This document shows, one piece after another, positions 44,190 to 53,862 of a DNA stretch of 64,000 nucleotides; position 1 is the stretch's first letter; every line of letters begins with the position of its first letter. The position numbers were made by a program, and so were the translations under genes. Under the pieces are notes generated by a model. That model searched no databases, was not told the DNA's origin, and was given only the letters and a program-made list of their open reading frames with translations. This stretch comes from an uncultured Ruminococcus sp. (lineage in GTDB: Bacteria; Bacillota; Clostridia; Oscillospirales; Acutalibacteraceae): contig UQCF01000001.1 of the NCBI GenBank assembly GCA_900539465.1, positions 248,001 through 312,000 on the forward strand, written 5' to 3'.

Positions 44190-45290
44190 TTAATCGAGGA
44201 AATCTTTAAGCTTTTTGCTTCTACTGGGGTGACGAAGCTTTCTCAAAGCTTTTGCCTCTATCTGACGGATTCTCTCTCTTGTAACATTGAAGTATTTGCC
44301 GACTTCCTCAAGAGTGTGCGGATGTCCGCTTTCAAGACCGAAACGCATTGAAAGAACCTTTGCCTCTCTGGGAGTCAGAGTTTGAAGAACCTCATCAAGC
44401 TGCTCTTTAAGAAGCAGTATTGAAGCGGCGTCTGCCGGTGCCGGTGCGTCATCATCGGGAATAAAATCGCCGAGGTGGCTGTCCTCTTCTTCGCCGATGG
44501 GAGTTTCGAGAGATACCGGCTCCTGTGCCACTCTGAGAATTTCTCTGACCTTGCCGACGGTCATGCCGAGCTCGTTGGCAATCTCTTCTGCGGTTGGGTC
44601 TCTGCCGTTTTTATGGAGCAGCTGGCTGTTGGTTTTCTTGACTTTATTTATTGTTTCAACCATATGAACGGGAATACGAATCGTTCTCGCCTGGTCGGCA
44701 ATGGCTCTTGTTATCGCCTGACGAATCCACCATGTTGCATAGGTTGAGAACTTAAATCCCTTTGTGTAGTCGAACTTATCAACAGCTTTTATAAGACCGA
44801 GGTTGCCCTCTTGGATAAGGTCAAGGAACTGCATACCTCTGCCGACGTAGCGCTTTGCTATGCTGACAACAAGACGAAGGTTTGCCTCGGCAAGTCTTTT
44901 CTTTGCTTTTTCGTCATTGTCGGCAATTCTTATCGCAAGCTCAATCTCCTCCTCGGGGGTGAGCAGCGGAACTCTGCCTATTTCTTTAAGATAGACCTTG
45001 ACCGGGTCGTCCGTACCCTGCACCTTATCGTCTGCGGCAATAACATTCATTTCGTTGGTCTTGGGAATATCCATATCAAAATCAATATTCTCAAGTGACG
45101 CGCTGTTAAAATCGTCGATAATTTCGATATTCTGATTCTCAATAGTCTCATAGAGCTTATCAAGCTCTTCAATATCAAAATCCATCTCCAAAATAGCGGC
45201 ATCAATATCCTGAGTGGAAATCTTGCCGTTATTTGCCTTGCCTTTTTCAATCAAAGCCTTGATTGTCATTTTTTTGTCGGTGTTTTCCAT
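44190..45290 (-). CDS. rpoD: Primary sigma factor RpoD (sigma-A)
   Basis: 366 residues from an ATG 7 bases after AAGGAG. Region 1.1 is present, then 1.2 ([21 protein letters not shown]), 2 ([27 protein letters not shown] and [15 protein letters not shown] for -10 binding and melting, quoted in parts), 3 and 4.2 ([28 protein letters not shown]) for -35 binding. It drives housekeeping transcription. Order dgt-dnaG-rpoD is the conserved macromolecular-synthesis arrangement of Clostridia. Confidence 0.97.
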   Translation of the reverse strand: MENTDKKMTIKALIEKGKANNGKISTQDIDAAILEMDFDIEELDKLYETIENQNIEIIDDFNSASLENIDFDMDIPKTNEMNVIAADDKVQGTDDPVKVYLKEIGRVPLLTPEEEIELAIRIADNDEKAKKRLAEANLRLVVSIAKRYVGRGMQFLDLIQEGNLGLIKAVDKFDYTKGFKFSTYATWWIRQAITRAIADQARTIRIPVHMVETINKVKKTNSQLLHKNGRDPTAEEIANELGMTVGKVREILRVAQEPVSLETPIGEEEDSHLGDFIPDDDAPAPADAASILLLKEQLDEVLQTLTPREAKVLSMRFGLESGHPHTLEEVGKYFNVTRERIRQIEAKALRKLRHPSRSKKLKDFLD

Positions 45291-45337
45291 AGCTTGTCTC
45301 CTTATGTTATACATCCGTCGGGAAGTCGGGCTCCCCT

Positions 45338-47092
45338 TTAAGATTTTTTCCTGAATAGATTCAAAAATTCCTCCGGCGTTGTGTCGGCAGGATTTACGGC
45401 GTTCTGCTTTGCCTTTTCCTGCTTCATAACGTTTATGCAGTCTTCACATTCGCCGAGAGTGCTGCTGATTTCTTTTTTCATTGCAATAAACTTTGCGAGT
45501 CTGCCGTTCTCCTGCGGGGTGAAGTCTGCCGAAAGCATTGAAAGTTCTATACTTCTGCCGCCGTCCAACCTTTGCGAAAGCGAGGAATAAACGCGGCGGT
45601 TAAAGTCTGTGATAAAAACGTCCTCCGAGAGCTTGTCCTTCAGTTTAAAATAAAACTCCGGATTGTTAATGATTGACGAGAGCAGCACATCCTCTGCCCT
45701 GGCGGCGCGAACATGACCTTTTCTCTCCGGGTTAATATCGTCTTTGGGCGAAGCGGCGTTGCGCTTGATTTGCTCAAACTCTCGCCTTTTCTCCGCCGAC
45801 CTTTTTGCGGACCATTTACGCTTGACCTCGCTCATTATCGCATCTTTGCTCACATCAAGCTCTGAGGAGAGCTTTGAAGCGTATATATCCCTCTCTATCG
45901 CGCCGCATGAAGCGAGAAGCTCCGCGACCTCAGAGAGAAATCCCACCTTGCCGTCCGGCATTGAGAGGTCATATTTTGAGCGGATTTTTAAAATTCCGTA
46001 TTCAATGTCGTTTGCCGCACCGTCAAGCAGTGCTTTAAATCGCTCTTTGCCGTAATTTTTTATTATTTCATCCGGGTCCTTGCCGCCCTCAAGGCGAAGC
46101 ACTCTTATTTTAAGCCCCGTTTCGGAGAAAATGCGTATAGCCTTTTTTGTTGCCTCCTGCCCCGCTTCGTCGGCATCGTATGAAATAATCACTTCGTCGG
46201 CATATCTGCTTATAAGGCTCGCCTGCTCTCTTGTGAGCGCAGTGCCGAGCGAAGCGACGGCGTTTGTGAAGCCCGCCTGGTGAAGCGCGATAACGTCCAT
46301 ATATCCCTCTGCAAGAATGAGCGCGCTCGGATTGCCGTTTTTGGCAAAATTGAGTGCAAAGACGTTGTCGGTCTTTTTATATATCAGCGTGTCGGAGGTG
46401 TTGACGTATTTCGGCTTTGAATCGTCAAGCACACGTCCGCCGAAGGCAATTATGTTGCCGCGAAGGTCAATAATAGGCGTCATTACGCGGTTTCTGAAGT
46501 TATCGTAATAGCTTGTTTTGCCGTTTCTTTCGCTTCTTTTTACCAGATTTGCATCGTAAAGCTCCGACAAAGAGAAGCCTTTTTCACGCATATGGTTTAT
46601 CAGAGCGTCCCAGCTGTTCGGCGCGTAGCCCATACCGAAATGTCTGATTGTCGACATGGACAGACGGCGTTTGTTTTTGAGGTAATCAAGTGCCTCCTCG
46701 CCGCCCTTATTTATCAGGCACTCATGAAAAAACCTTGCCGCCTCGCGGTTTGCCGCAAACAGCCTTTGACGGTGCTTTGCGAGTGAATCGTCATAGCCGT
46801 CGCTCGGCATCTGCATACCTGCGCGGTCTGCCAAGAAACGCACGGCATCGCGATAATCAAGGTTTTCTATTCGTCTGATAAATGTTATAACCTCGCCGCC
46901 CGCACCGCAGCCGAAGCAATAAAAAGACTTTGTATCGGGGTAAACGGTGAACGACGGCGTTTTTTCGTTGTGGAAAGGGCAAAGTCCTTTTAAAATCTTG
47001 CCCTGTCTTTTTAAATTGACATAAGTCGATATAACGTCTTCTATATCGTTTCTGTCTCTGAGTTCAGATAAAAATTCATCGCTGAATGCCAT
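45338..47092 (-). CDS. dnaG: DNA primase DnaG
   Basis: 584 residues: CHC2 zinc finger ([10 protein letters not shown] ... [10 protein letters not shown]), RNA-polymerase domain with TOPRIM fold ([22 protein letters not shown]) and a C-terminal DnaB-interacting helical domain. Makes primers at the replication fork. 47 bases upstream of rpoD. Confidence 0.97.
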   Translation of the reverse strand: MAFSDEFLSELRDRNDIEDVISTYVNLKRQGKILKGLCPFHNEKTPSFTVYPDTKSFYCFGCGAGGEVITFIRRIENLDYRDAVRFLADRAGMQMPSDGYDDSLAKHRQRLFAANREAARFFHECLINKGGEEALDYLKNKRRLSMSTIRHFGMGYAPNSWDALINHMREKGFSLSELYDANLVKRSERNGKTSYYDNFRNRVMTPIIDLRGNIIAFGGRVLDDSKPKYVNTSDTLIYKKTDNVFALNFAKNGNPSALILAEGYMDVIALHQAGFTNAVASLGTALTREQASLISRYADEVIISYDADEAGQEATKKAIRIFSETGLKIRVLRLEGGKDPDEIIKNYGKERFKALLDGAANDIEYGILKIRSKYDLSMPDGKVGFLSEVAELLASCGAIERDIYASKLSSELDVSKDAIMSEVKRKWSAKRSAEKRREFEQIKRNAASPKDDINPERKGHVRAARAEDVLLSSIINNPEFYFKLKDKLSEDVFITDFNRRVYSSLSQRLDGGRSIELSMLSADFTPQENGRLAKFIAMKKEISSTLGECEDCINVMKQEKAKQNAVNPADTTPEEFLNLFRKKS

Positions 47093-47105
47093 AATATCCG
47101 CCCCC

Positions 47106-48107
47106 TTACATCATCCAGGAGCCGGGCACAAACAAGCGGTTAAAGGTATGAACCGCGTATCTGTCGGTCATGCCGGCGATGTAGTCGCAAGAGGCTCGCT
47201 GCGGCCCCTCTTTGAGACAGATGAGAGTGTATTCCTCCGGAAGCTCAATCGGATGCTGAGAAAAATATTCATACAACCGGCAAATCATGTCTATTGCCTT
47301 TTTCTCTTCGCTTTTGCACACGGGGTTAGTATATACGTTTTTAAACATAAACTCGTGTATCTCGTCAAAATAAAGCTGAGTGTTGTCATCAAGGCAAATT
47401 TCGTCTGTGCTGTTATCAATACAAGATTTTACAAGTGTATTTATACGCTCCGACTTGTTAAAGCCCAGAGCCTGTCTTATTTTAAGCGGAATATCGTCTT
47501 CTGTTATAACCTTGGCATGTATTGCATCGTCAATATCGTGGTTTATGTAGGCTATTCTGTCGGCAAGTCTCACCACTCTGCCCTCAAGAGTGAAAGCCTG
47601 TTCGCCGCAGGTGTGGCGGACTATGCCGTTTCGCACTTCTTCTGTAAGATTCAGCCCCATACCGTTTTTTTCTATAATATCAACAACTCTAAGACTCTGC
47701 TCATAATGTTTGAATCCGTCGGGGCAAACACTGTTGAGAGCGCGCTCGCCCGCGTGACCGAACGGGGTATGCCCAAGGTCATGACCGAGAGCTATCGCCT
47801 CTGTCAAATCTTCATTAAGGCGCAGAGCTACGGCAATTGTTCTTGCAATCTGCGAGACCTCAAGAGTATGAGTAAGTCTTGTGCGGTAATAATCACCCTC
47901 GGGTGAAAGAAAGACCTGGGTCTTATGCTTTAAGCGCCTGAAAGAGTTGCAGTGAATTATTCTGTCTCTGTCTCGCTGAAAGCAAGTGCGGATTTCGCAT
48001 TCTTCTTCTTTTCTGAGCCTGCCGCGGCTTTTATCGGCAAAGGACGCATAGCGTGAGAGCAGCAAATGCTCGTTTTCACAGGTGATTTCTCTGACTGCTT
48101 TTTTCAT
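47106..48107 (-). CDS. dgt: dGTPase-like HD-domain triphosphohydrolase
   Basis: 333 residues. HD-domain metal motifs: RRLKHKTQVF, RLTHTLEVSQIAR (His), ALGHDLGHTPFGHAGE (HD) and RLADRIAYINHDIDDA (Asp). Hydrolyses dNTPs to nucleoside and triphosphate in characterised relatives; commonly found directly upstream of dnaG in Clostridia. Confidence 0.93.
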   Translation of the reverse strand: MKKAVREITCENEHLLLSRYASFADKSRGRLRKEEECEIRTCFQRDRDRIIHCNSFRRLKHKTQVFLSPEGDYYRTRLTHTLEVSQIARTIAVALRLNEDLTEAIALGHDLGHTPFGHAGERALNSVCPDGFKHYEQSLRVVDIIEKNGMGLNLTEEVRNGIVRHTCGEQAFTLEGRVVRLADRIAYINHDIDDAIHAKVITEDDIPLKIRQALGFNKSERINTLVKSCIDNSTDEICLDDNTQLYFDEIHEFMFKNVYTNPVCKSEEKKAIDMICRLYEYFSQHPIELPEEYTLICLKEGPQRASCDYIAGMTDRYAVHTFNRLFVPGSWMM

Positions 48108-48188
48108 AATACGTCTCCTTTCGCCAAAGCTGTTAAAATCTCTCTAATAAGCTTATACGCCGCAAATCGGCATATTCCTTTTATTTTT

Positions 48189-48806
48189 TTATATTTTGCA
48201 AAAAATTTCTCCGCTCTTTTGTGCTTTTAGCTTACCGAAGCTCGCATCGCTTAGTTTTGCAGAAAATTTGCCCTCGCTTTCGGAAGGGATATGAAAGTCG
48301 ACTGTCACATTTTCTTCAAAAGAAGTATTGTCAACCGTTCCGCCGAATTCGGGAATAAGAGAGCTTATTTTGCCGTAAAAATTGTAGTCACACTCTACTT
48401 TCATCACACTGCAAAGGTGCATTACGGCAACCTCGCCCGCATCTACGGCTATTTTGGCAGTGTGCGAATATGCGCGCACCAAGCCGCCCGCGCCGAGAAG
48501 TACACCGCCGAAATATCTTGTTGCGACAACCGCGCAATCGGTAAGTTCCTCTTTTAAAAGCACGTCAAGCACCGGAACACCTGCCGTTCCCTGCGGCTCG
48601 CCGTCATCGGAATAGCGCTGAATATTTCCGTCTCTTAAAACATAGGCATAAACATTGTGGGTTGCATCCCAATGCTTTGATTTTATCTCGTTTATAAACT
48701 GAGTTGCCTGCTCCTTGGTCGTCACCGGCTTAATATAGCCAATAAAACGCGAGCGGCGCTCGACAAACTCGGCAGAAGACTGCTTTGCAACGGTCTTATA
48801 CTCCAT
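48189..48806 (-). CDS. yigZ: YigZ/IMPACT-family protein
   Basis: 205 residues starting MEYKTVAKQS at 48806; the upstream open frame runs through the rpmE gene and terminator and is not used. UPF0029 N-terminal domain with RSRFIGYIKPV, YSDDGEPQGTAGVP and TRYFGGVLLGAGGLVRAYS, and a C-terminal DUF1949 domain. The family is linked to translation control; its bacterial role is not settled. Confidence 0.93.
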   Translation of the reverse strand: MEYKTVAKQSSAEFVERRSRFIGYIKPVTTKEQATQFINEIKSKHWDATHNVYAYVLRDGNIQRYSDDGEPQGTAGVPVLDVLLKEELTDCAVVATRYFGGVLLGAGGLVRAYSHTAKIAVDAGEVAVMHLCSVMKVECDYNFYGKISSLIPEFGGTVDNTSFEENVTVDFHIPSESEGKFSAKLSDASFGKLKAQKSGEIFCKI

Positions 48807-48824
48807 AAATATCACCAAAAAAGC

Positions 48825-48849
48825 AGCGGTGCAAAAAACTTGCACCGCT
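48825..48849 (-). terminator. Terminator of rpmE
   Basis: AGCGGTGCA / TGCACCGCT stem (48841-48849 with 48825-48833), followed by a T-run on the minus strand, 7 bases after the rpmE stop. Confidence 0.85.
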
Positions 48850-48855
48850 TTCCGA

Positions 48856-49059
48856 TTATTTATCAAGATTGTAACGCTTCTTGAATCTGTCAACACGTCC
48901 GCCTGTATCAACAAGCTTCTGCTTACCTGTGAAGAAAGGATGGCAGCTTGAGCATATATCAACACGCATATCGCTTTTTGTTGAACGAGTCTCTATAACA
49001 GCACCGCATGCACAGCGTACCTGTGTGGGCTCATATTTCGGATGAATTCCCTGTTTCAT
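48856..49059 (-). CDS. rpmE: 50S ribosomal protein bL31
   Basis: 67 residues starting MKQGIHPKY after AGAGGTG; an extra ATG lies one codon earlier. Four Cys are present (RCACG and CSSCHPF), the zinc-binding form of bL31. Monocistronic. Confidence 0.95.
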   Translation of the reverse strand: MKQGIHPKYEPTQVRCACGAVIETRSTKSDMRVDICSSCHPFFTGKQKLVDTGGRVDRFKKRYNLDK

Positions 49060-49151
49060 CATTTTCACCTCTTTCGGTCTCAATTACGCAAAAGCTATTT
49101 TAGCACACTATCTTTTAAATTGCAACTGTTTTTTGCAATTTTTTATAAATT

Positions 49152-49197
49152 ATAAAAACCGCCCGTTTCAATGCCCCAAAAAGAGCAAACGGACGGC
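49152..49197 (-). terminator. Terminator of spo0A
   Basis: CCGTCCGTTT / AAACGGGCGG stem (with one mismatch) followed by a T-run on the minus strand, 16 bases after the stop codon. Confidence 0.85.
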
Positions 49198-49212
49198 AAA
49201 TATTATGTAGAA

Positions 49213-49974
49213 TTACGACGCTTTAAGATTAAGTCTGAGCTTATCCGCAATCATGGCGATAAACTCTGAATTTGTAGGCTTGCCTCTCGAAGACTGTATG
49301 GTATAGCCGAAATATGACGATAAAACGTCAACATCTCCCCTATCCCACGCAACCTCAATGGCATGCCTTATTGCGCGCTCAACTCTTGAAGGCGTAGTCT
49401 GAAAATGCTTTGCGACCGTGGGATAAAGCACCTTGGTAACCGAGCCCATCATATCGGGATTTTCTATCGAAAGCATAATAGAATATCTGAGATACTGATA
49501 GCCCTTTATGTGTGCCGGAACGCCTATCTGATGCATTATGTCGGATATTACTATCTCTATGCTCGGAGTATCCGTTTTCTCCTGCACGGCAGAACCGCTC
49601 CACTCATGCATCTGAAGCAAGCGCTGAACCATAACCTCAACGTCAAACGGTTTTAAAAAGTAATAATCGGCGCCTGCCGAGAGCACTTCTCTCTCGAACC
49701 TCGGGTTATCAACGCCCGAAAGAACAACCGTCATAGGTCTTTTTACGTTCTTCATCTCACTCATGTTTTTCAAAACACCCAAAGCGTCCACGTGAAGCAT
49801 AAACGCATCCATAATCAGAATATCGGGGCAATCGGTCTTGATTTTTGTAAGAACCTGCGAGCCGTCCTTATCGACCATCACCACATCATACCCGTATGTG
49901 CTGAGTGTTCTGAAGCATTTCTGCGAGAACTCCGTGTTGTTTTCTGCTAACATTACTTTAATTGACTTATTCAT
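49213..49974 (-). CDS. spo0A: Sporulation master regulator Spo0A, with a divergent receiver pocket
   Basis: 253 residues. N-terminal receiver (about 1-125) and the Spo0A-specific C-terminal DNA-binding domain (about 145-253), whose recognition helix region [20 protein letters not shown] and [15 protein letters not shown] are diagnostic. The phospho-acceptor Asp (LIMDAFM) and the Lys (FLKPFD) are present. The acidic pair that binds Mg in Bacillus (ADDN) is AENN here, and the loop after the phospho-Asp lacks the usual MPxxDG (here MLHVDA). Own sigma-A promoter and a palindrome upstream. Confidence 0.95.
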   Translation of the reverse strand: MNKSIKVMLAENNTEFSQKCFRTLSTYGYDVVMVDKDGSQVLTKIKTDCPDILIMDAFMLHVDALGVLKNMSEMKNVKRPMTVVLSGVDNPRFEREVLSAGADYYFLKPFDVEVMVQRLLQMHEWSGSAVQEKTDTPSIEIVISDIMHQIGVPAHIKGYQYLRYSIMLSIENPDMMGSVTKVLYPTVAKHFQTTPSRVERAIRHAIEVAWDRGDVDVLSSYFGYTIQSSRGKPTNSEFIAMIADKLRLNLKAS

Positions 49975-49991
49975 GTCTTTTCATCCCCCAT

Positions 49992-50039
49992 GTGAATTTA
50001 ATTCACAAACATCTTATCACCTATTCTCCCATCTGTCAA
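49992..50039 (-). promoter_or_regulatory. spo0A promoter with palindromic operator-like site
   Basis: TTGACA (50039-50034), a 17-base spacer and TAAGAT (50016-50011). A 15-bp palindrome GTGAATTAAATTCAC (50006-49992, minus-strand reading) starts 5 bases after the -10, at about the transcription start. Between 50040 and 50271 I see no gene. Confidence 0.8.
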
Positions 50040-50271
50040 CACTTTATTTGGAAAAAACTGGAATTTTTTGGAAAAAAGTGGGAAATAACGCTATTCCCCG
50101 AATTGTGCTAAACTCTGACTTTAGTTTACTATTTAAAAAATCTTCTTGTAATAAAAAGTCGAATAAAAATGCAAAAAATATTATCCTGTTGCTTTCTGCG
50201 CCGTCGTTTTTAGGCGTTTTTCCACGCTTCCTCGCGTTTCAAAATACATATACGGATACAGTTCGGCAAAA

Positions 50272-50312
50272 AAATACAAAAAGCAGAACATACCGCCAAA
50301 ATATGCTCTGCT
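50272..50312 (-). terminator. Terminator of the 98-aa membrane-protein gene
   Basis: AGCAGAGCATA / TATGTTCTGCT stem (50302-50312 with 50282-50292, one mismatch) followed on the minus strand by a T-rich tract. Confidence 0.75.
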
Positions 50313-50343
50313 TAAATTTACAAATAACGCCATGATATTAAAT

Positions 50344-50640
50344 TCACAAATTCAAAACCGCTACGCCCGCAATAAACGCCAAAACGCCCATGCACAAGCT
50401 GAGGTTGCCGGAGGCTTTGCTCTTTTTGCGTCTGCTTACTCCGTCAAAAATAAGCGCAGCCGAAATTATCCACATCCACACAGCAAAAAACAAAGCCGTA
50501 TGAAATTCAAAGTACATTGAAATTAAAAACGCCATGAACATAAACATGGACGCAATACCGATTATCAGCCACGGTAGTGTTATTTTGGGAAAGCCGTCAT
50601 CGCCTGACGGTCGCCTGCCTTTTTTGCCGCCGTTTGACAT
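50344..50640 (-). CDS. Small integral membrane protein (98 aa)
   Basis: A charged, Gly/Lys-rich cytoplasmic N-terminus (1-20), then three hydrophobic helices (about 23-45, 48-66 and 80-97) with RRKKSK between the second and third. No known motif. Monocistronic between spo0A and the cassette region. Function unknown. Confidence 0.75.
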   Translation of the reverse strand: MSNGGKKGRRPSGDDGFPKITLPWLIIGIASMFMFMAFLISMYFEFHTALFFAVWMWIISAALIFDGVSRRKKSKASGNLSLCMGVLAFIAGVAVLNL

Positions 50641-50798
50641 AAGCTGTCACTCCTGCCTTGTTATGAGCAAATTGTAGCAAAAAAATATAATTTAGTCAAG
50701 AAATCGGAGAAATTTTATTGCAAAAATACCACAAGTGCACAAAAAAGCGGTATGAATTTAATGTTATTTGACTTTTGTGCCGAATTTTCATAAAAAGC

Positions 50799-50827
50799 TT
50801 GAAAAACATATGCAAAAATGATACTAT
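50799..50827 (+). promoter_or_regulatory. Candidate promoter of cassette 1
   Basis: TTGAAA (50799-50804), a 17-base spacer and TACTAT (50822-50827). A single TTGTGCC (50775-50781), the core of the direct repeat found upstream of cassette 2, lies 17 bases before the -35. Confidence 0.55.
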
Positions 50828-50869
50828 ATATTCACATATATAATGTATTATTTAAGGAGTGGATGTTTT

Positions 50870-53851
50870 GTGAAAACGGCAAAGAGATTATTGGCGTCTC
50901 TTATGAGTGCAATAATCATGATGACCGCAATTTCAACGTCATTTACCTTTTTACCCTCGGTCGGCTTGACGGCGAAAGCGGTATCTTATGAAAAAGCTTA
51001 TAAGAATGAGTATTATTACCCGCCCGGCACTAAGTTTATTGAATATATCGGCGTTTATTTCAGCTCAAAATCTGCCGACAAAGCCAAAAACGGCGTAAGA
51101 AACGGCGGATATACGCTGATTGACACCGACTGCAACTCGGGCGGCGGCGGATATTATATCTATATGGGATATAAAACCACAACTGATATTACACGCGCGC
51201 TTCGTTCAGTCAGATTCACGCACAAAACCAGAAACGATGTTAACTCAATATCATCTGCGGTAAACGGAACAAACTGCACATACTGGATAATCGGCAAAGA
51301 CCATGAGGGAACGGCAAACGACATGACTGACCCTTCCGCTCTTATGGACGGCGCGGTTGACCTTAACGAGGACGCAAAGGGTTCTTACATATACACCTAT
51401 GCCTCAAGAGATTACAATGCGGGCGCACCGATAACGAGTGTTTCGATAGACTCCGAAACTTCGGCTTCCGGCTGCGAAACCTCAAAGTGGATAGAAGATC
51501 CCACTACCCTTGCCGAGCTTAACGAAGGCACAAAGAAGCACAACAGAGATCTTTACTTCCATTACAGCTGTGTCCCGGTTGACTCCTCTGCTCTTCGCGA
51601 CGCAATGGATAAAGCGAGACTTGCCATCGATAACAGCGCCGGATATGTCTCTGTTTCGGCAGTACGAACCGCGCTCGACAATGCAGAGCCCTGTATAGAA
51701 GCTCTTGATAAATACGCCGCGAGCACATACACACAGGCAAACATAGACAGCTACGCGGCGGCTATCAACAATGCTTTAAACGCTTTGCAAACCAAAATTT
51801 CACTTGATGCAAACGGCGGCACAATCTCGGGTGCTGCAACCACAAGTGCCAATGTAACAATAGGCCTCAAAACTTCGGTTGCGATGGATGTTTCACCCTA
51901 TGTTCCCGTAAGAACAGGCTATACCTTCCTCGGCTGGGCAGATAATAAAAATGCGGTTAACGGCAGCAAGAGCACTATAAACGTCACATTTTTCCAAACC
52001 ATATATGCCGCATGGAAAGCCGACACCTACACAGTCAGCTTTAACGCAAACGGCGGCACCTGCTCCGACAGCAGCAAATCAGTCGCATATGACTCAGCAT
52101 ACGGAACTCTGCCCATACCCACACGCACCGGATACGACTTTGACGGCTGGTTCACTTCGGCTCAGGGCGGCAGCGCGGTTAATGCCGACACGGTAATGTC
52201 TACGGCAAGCAATCACACTCTTTATGCTCACTGGAGCGCAAACGCATATACTGTAAACTTTGACGCAAACGGCGGCACCTGCCCCACCGCTTCAAAAGAG
52301 GTCAACTTTAACTCGGCATATGGCACTCTGCCCATACCCACGCGTACCGGATACGGCTTTGACGGCTGGTTCACTTCGGCTCAGGGCGGTAGCGCGGTTG
52401 ATGCCGACACGGTAATGTCTACGGCAAGCAATCACACTCTTTATGCTCACTGGAGCGCAAACGCATATACTGTAAACTTTGACGCAAACGGCGGCACCTG
52501 CTCCGACAGCAGCAAATCAGTAGCATATGACTCGGCATACGGAGAGTTGCCAGTTCCCACAAAGGACTGCTACAACTTTGAGGGCTGGTTCACCGCAAAA
52601 GACGGCGGCACACAGGTAAAAGCCGACACAAAGGTTTTAACGGATTCAAACCATACGCTTTATGCTCACTGGGCACTTAACGAGCACGATTATAAAAAGT
52701 CATATGTTGTTGAGCCTACATGCACGGAGCGCGGCTACACGGTTTATATTTGCTTGCGCTGCAACGCTGTTATGTACGGCGACTACACCCCTGTCGACGA
52801 AAATGCGCATGACTGGCACATAGTTTCATCTGATGAAACCACACACACATATCAATGCAGTTTTTGCTTAAATACAAAAACAGAAGCACACAAAAAGGAT
52901 ATGGACGGCAAGTGCATATGCGGAAGCGAATTCAGCGACGGCGCATATACTGTCGATATTCTTCTCAACGGTCAGACTGTTTGCTTTAAATATATGAAGC
53001 TTGGCAAACAGTTTGATTCAAGCACCTTCTCTGTTCCCGTAAAATACAGAACACCTGAATACAGAGTAGGCCACAAAACCGTTCTCACACCTAAAGGAGA
53101 TTACGGTGTAGCCGAAAACGGCGACGTTCAGCAGTATGACGCAAGCTTTGTTCTCACCGATTATGCTTCGCAGAAATTCACCGTAACAACGGTTGACGGC
53201 TCAAACAAAACCTCGGCTCAGTATTCTTGGGAGCAAAAAGCAACCGCTAAAGCAACCGGCACAGGATTCCTTTACTGGAAGGACGAATACGGCAACGTGG
53301 TAAGCACATATAAGACATATTACTTCCTTGCCGTTAAAGACACAACACTTACGGCAGTTTATTCAAATGCCGAAACGCAGTCAAAAGCATTTATAAAAAC
53401 CAACTTTGCCGAAAAGGGCGATGACGGTTCTCTCACCTTCTATTCCGAGCGCTGCGTAAATTATAAGAGCTATAAGATACTCAGCCACGGCATACTCTTG
53501 GCACCGTCAAGCGCAGTCGGCAATGATTACAACACTCTTTACAATTCGCTTGTATGTTCCGGCGGCAACAGCAAGGTTCTCGTTTATGACAAGCCTGTTG
53601 CAGAGGGTCAGACGACATCGAAATGCTACGGTCTGTTCACGGTTGCAATACCCGAGAGCTACCTCACGGCAAACGGCCTCGGCGGCGAGCTTTGGTATGC
53701 AAGAGCATATGTCCTTGTCGAAACGGCAGACGGCAAACTCGAATATCACTACGGCGACATAGGCGAGTATGATTTATCACAGGAAAAAGCACAGTTTGTA
53801 AGAAGAACAGACGTCAAGAACGACAACCTTCTCGTTCAGTCGGCAGATTAA
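50870..53851 (+). CDS. Cassette 1: large secreted protein with InlB-type B-repeats and a shared C-terminal domain
   Basis: 993 residues. The start is a GTG (50870) 10 bases after AAGGAG, giving a classical signal peptide (VKTAKRLLASLMS..., cleavage near AKA). Regions: a conserved N-terminal domain (about 40-230); a helical FIVAR-like segment (about 235-310); four Listeria-Bacteroides B-repeats (about 310-605, each with xxxFxANGGT, YGxLPxPTRxGYxFxGWF and TLYAHW); a Cys/His-rich linker with CTERGY, CLRC and CSFC; and a C-terminal region (about 645-993) shared with the protein at 56809-61254. There is no LPXTG, SLH or lipobox, so the mode of retention is unknown. Likely an adhesin or surface structural protein. 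A 53-aa peptide gene follows 11 bases later. Confidence 0.9.
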   Translation: MKTAKRLLASLMSAIIMMTAISTSFTFLPSVGLTAKAVSYEKAYKNEYYYPPGTKFIEYIGVYFSSKSADKAKNGVRNGGYTLIDTDCNSGGGGYYIYMGYKTTTDITRALRSVRFTHKTRNDVNSISSAVNGTNCTYWIIGKDHEGTANDMTDPSALMDGAVDLNEDAKGSYIYTYASRDYNAGAPITSVSIDSETSASGCETSKWIEDPTTLAELNEGTKKHNRDLYFHYSCVPVDSSALRDAMDKARLAIDNSAGYVSVSAVRTALDNAEPCIEALDKYAASTYTQANIDSYAAAINNALNALQTKISLDANGGTISGAATTSANVTIGLKTSVAMDVSPYVPVRTGYTFLGWADNKNAVNGSKSTINVTFFQTIYAAWKADTYTVSFNANGGTCSDSSKSVAYDSAYGTLPIPTRTGYDFDGWFTSAQGGSAVNADTVMSTASNHTLYAHWSANAYTVNFDANGGTCPTASKEVNFNSAYGTLPIPTRTGYGFDGWFTSAQGGSAVDADTVMSTASNHTLYAHWSANAYTVNFDANGGTCSDSSKSVAYDSAYGELPVPTKDCYNFEGWFTAKDGGTQVKADTKVLTDSNHTLYAHWALNEHDYKKSYVVEPTCTERGYTVYICLRCNAVMYGDYTPVDENAHDWHIVSSDETTHTYQCSFCLNTKTEAHKKDMDGKCICGSEFSDGAYTVDILLNGQTVCFKYMKLGKQFDSSTFSVPVKYRTPEYRVGHKTVLTPKGDYGVAENGDVQQYDASFVLTDYASQKFTVTTVDGSNKTSAQYSWEQKATAKATGTGFLYWKDEYGNVVSTYKTYYFLAVKDTTLTAVYSNAETQSKAFIKTNFAEKGDDGSLTFYSERCVNYKSYKILSHGILLAPSSAVGNDYNTLYNSLVCSGGNSKVLVYDKPVAEGQTTSKCYGLFTVAIPESYLTANGLGGELWYARAYVLVETADGKLEYHYGDIGEYDLSQEKAQFVRRTDVKNDNLLVQSAD
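52028..52684 (+). repeat. Three near-identical 219-bp tandem repeats within cassette 1
   Basis: Units begin at 52028, 52247 and 52466 (each period 219 bp, 73 codons). The first two are almost identical in DNA over their second half (GWFTSAQGGSAV... to LYAHWSANA), and the third returns to the first unit's sequence at its start (GGTCSDSSKSVAYDSAYG) before diverging. This mosaic pattern indicates recent recombination or gene conversion between units. Confidence 0.9.
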
Positions 53852-53862
53852 GGAGGAAAAAC

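Noticed and set aside
48807..48965. Long N-terminal extension of the YigZ protein
   Set aside because: It would be translated through the rpmE terminator and coding region on another frame and has no ribosome site.
50870..53851. Cell-wall sorting (LPXTG) anchor in the cassette proteins
   Set aside because: Neither cassette protein has LPXTG, a C-terminal hydrophobic helix with basic tail, or SLH repeats.
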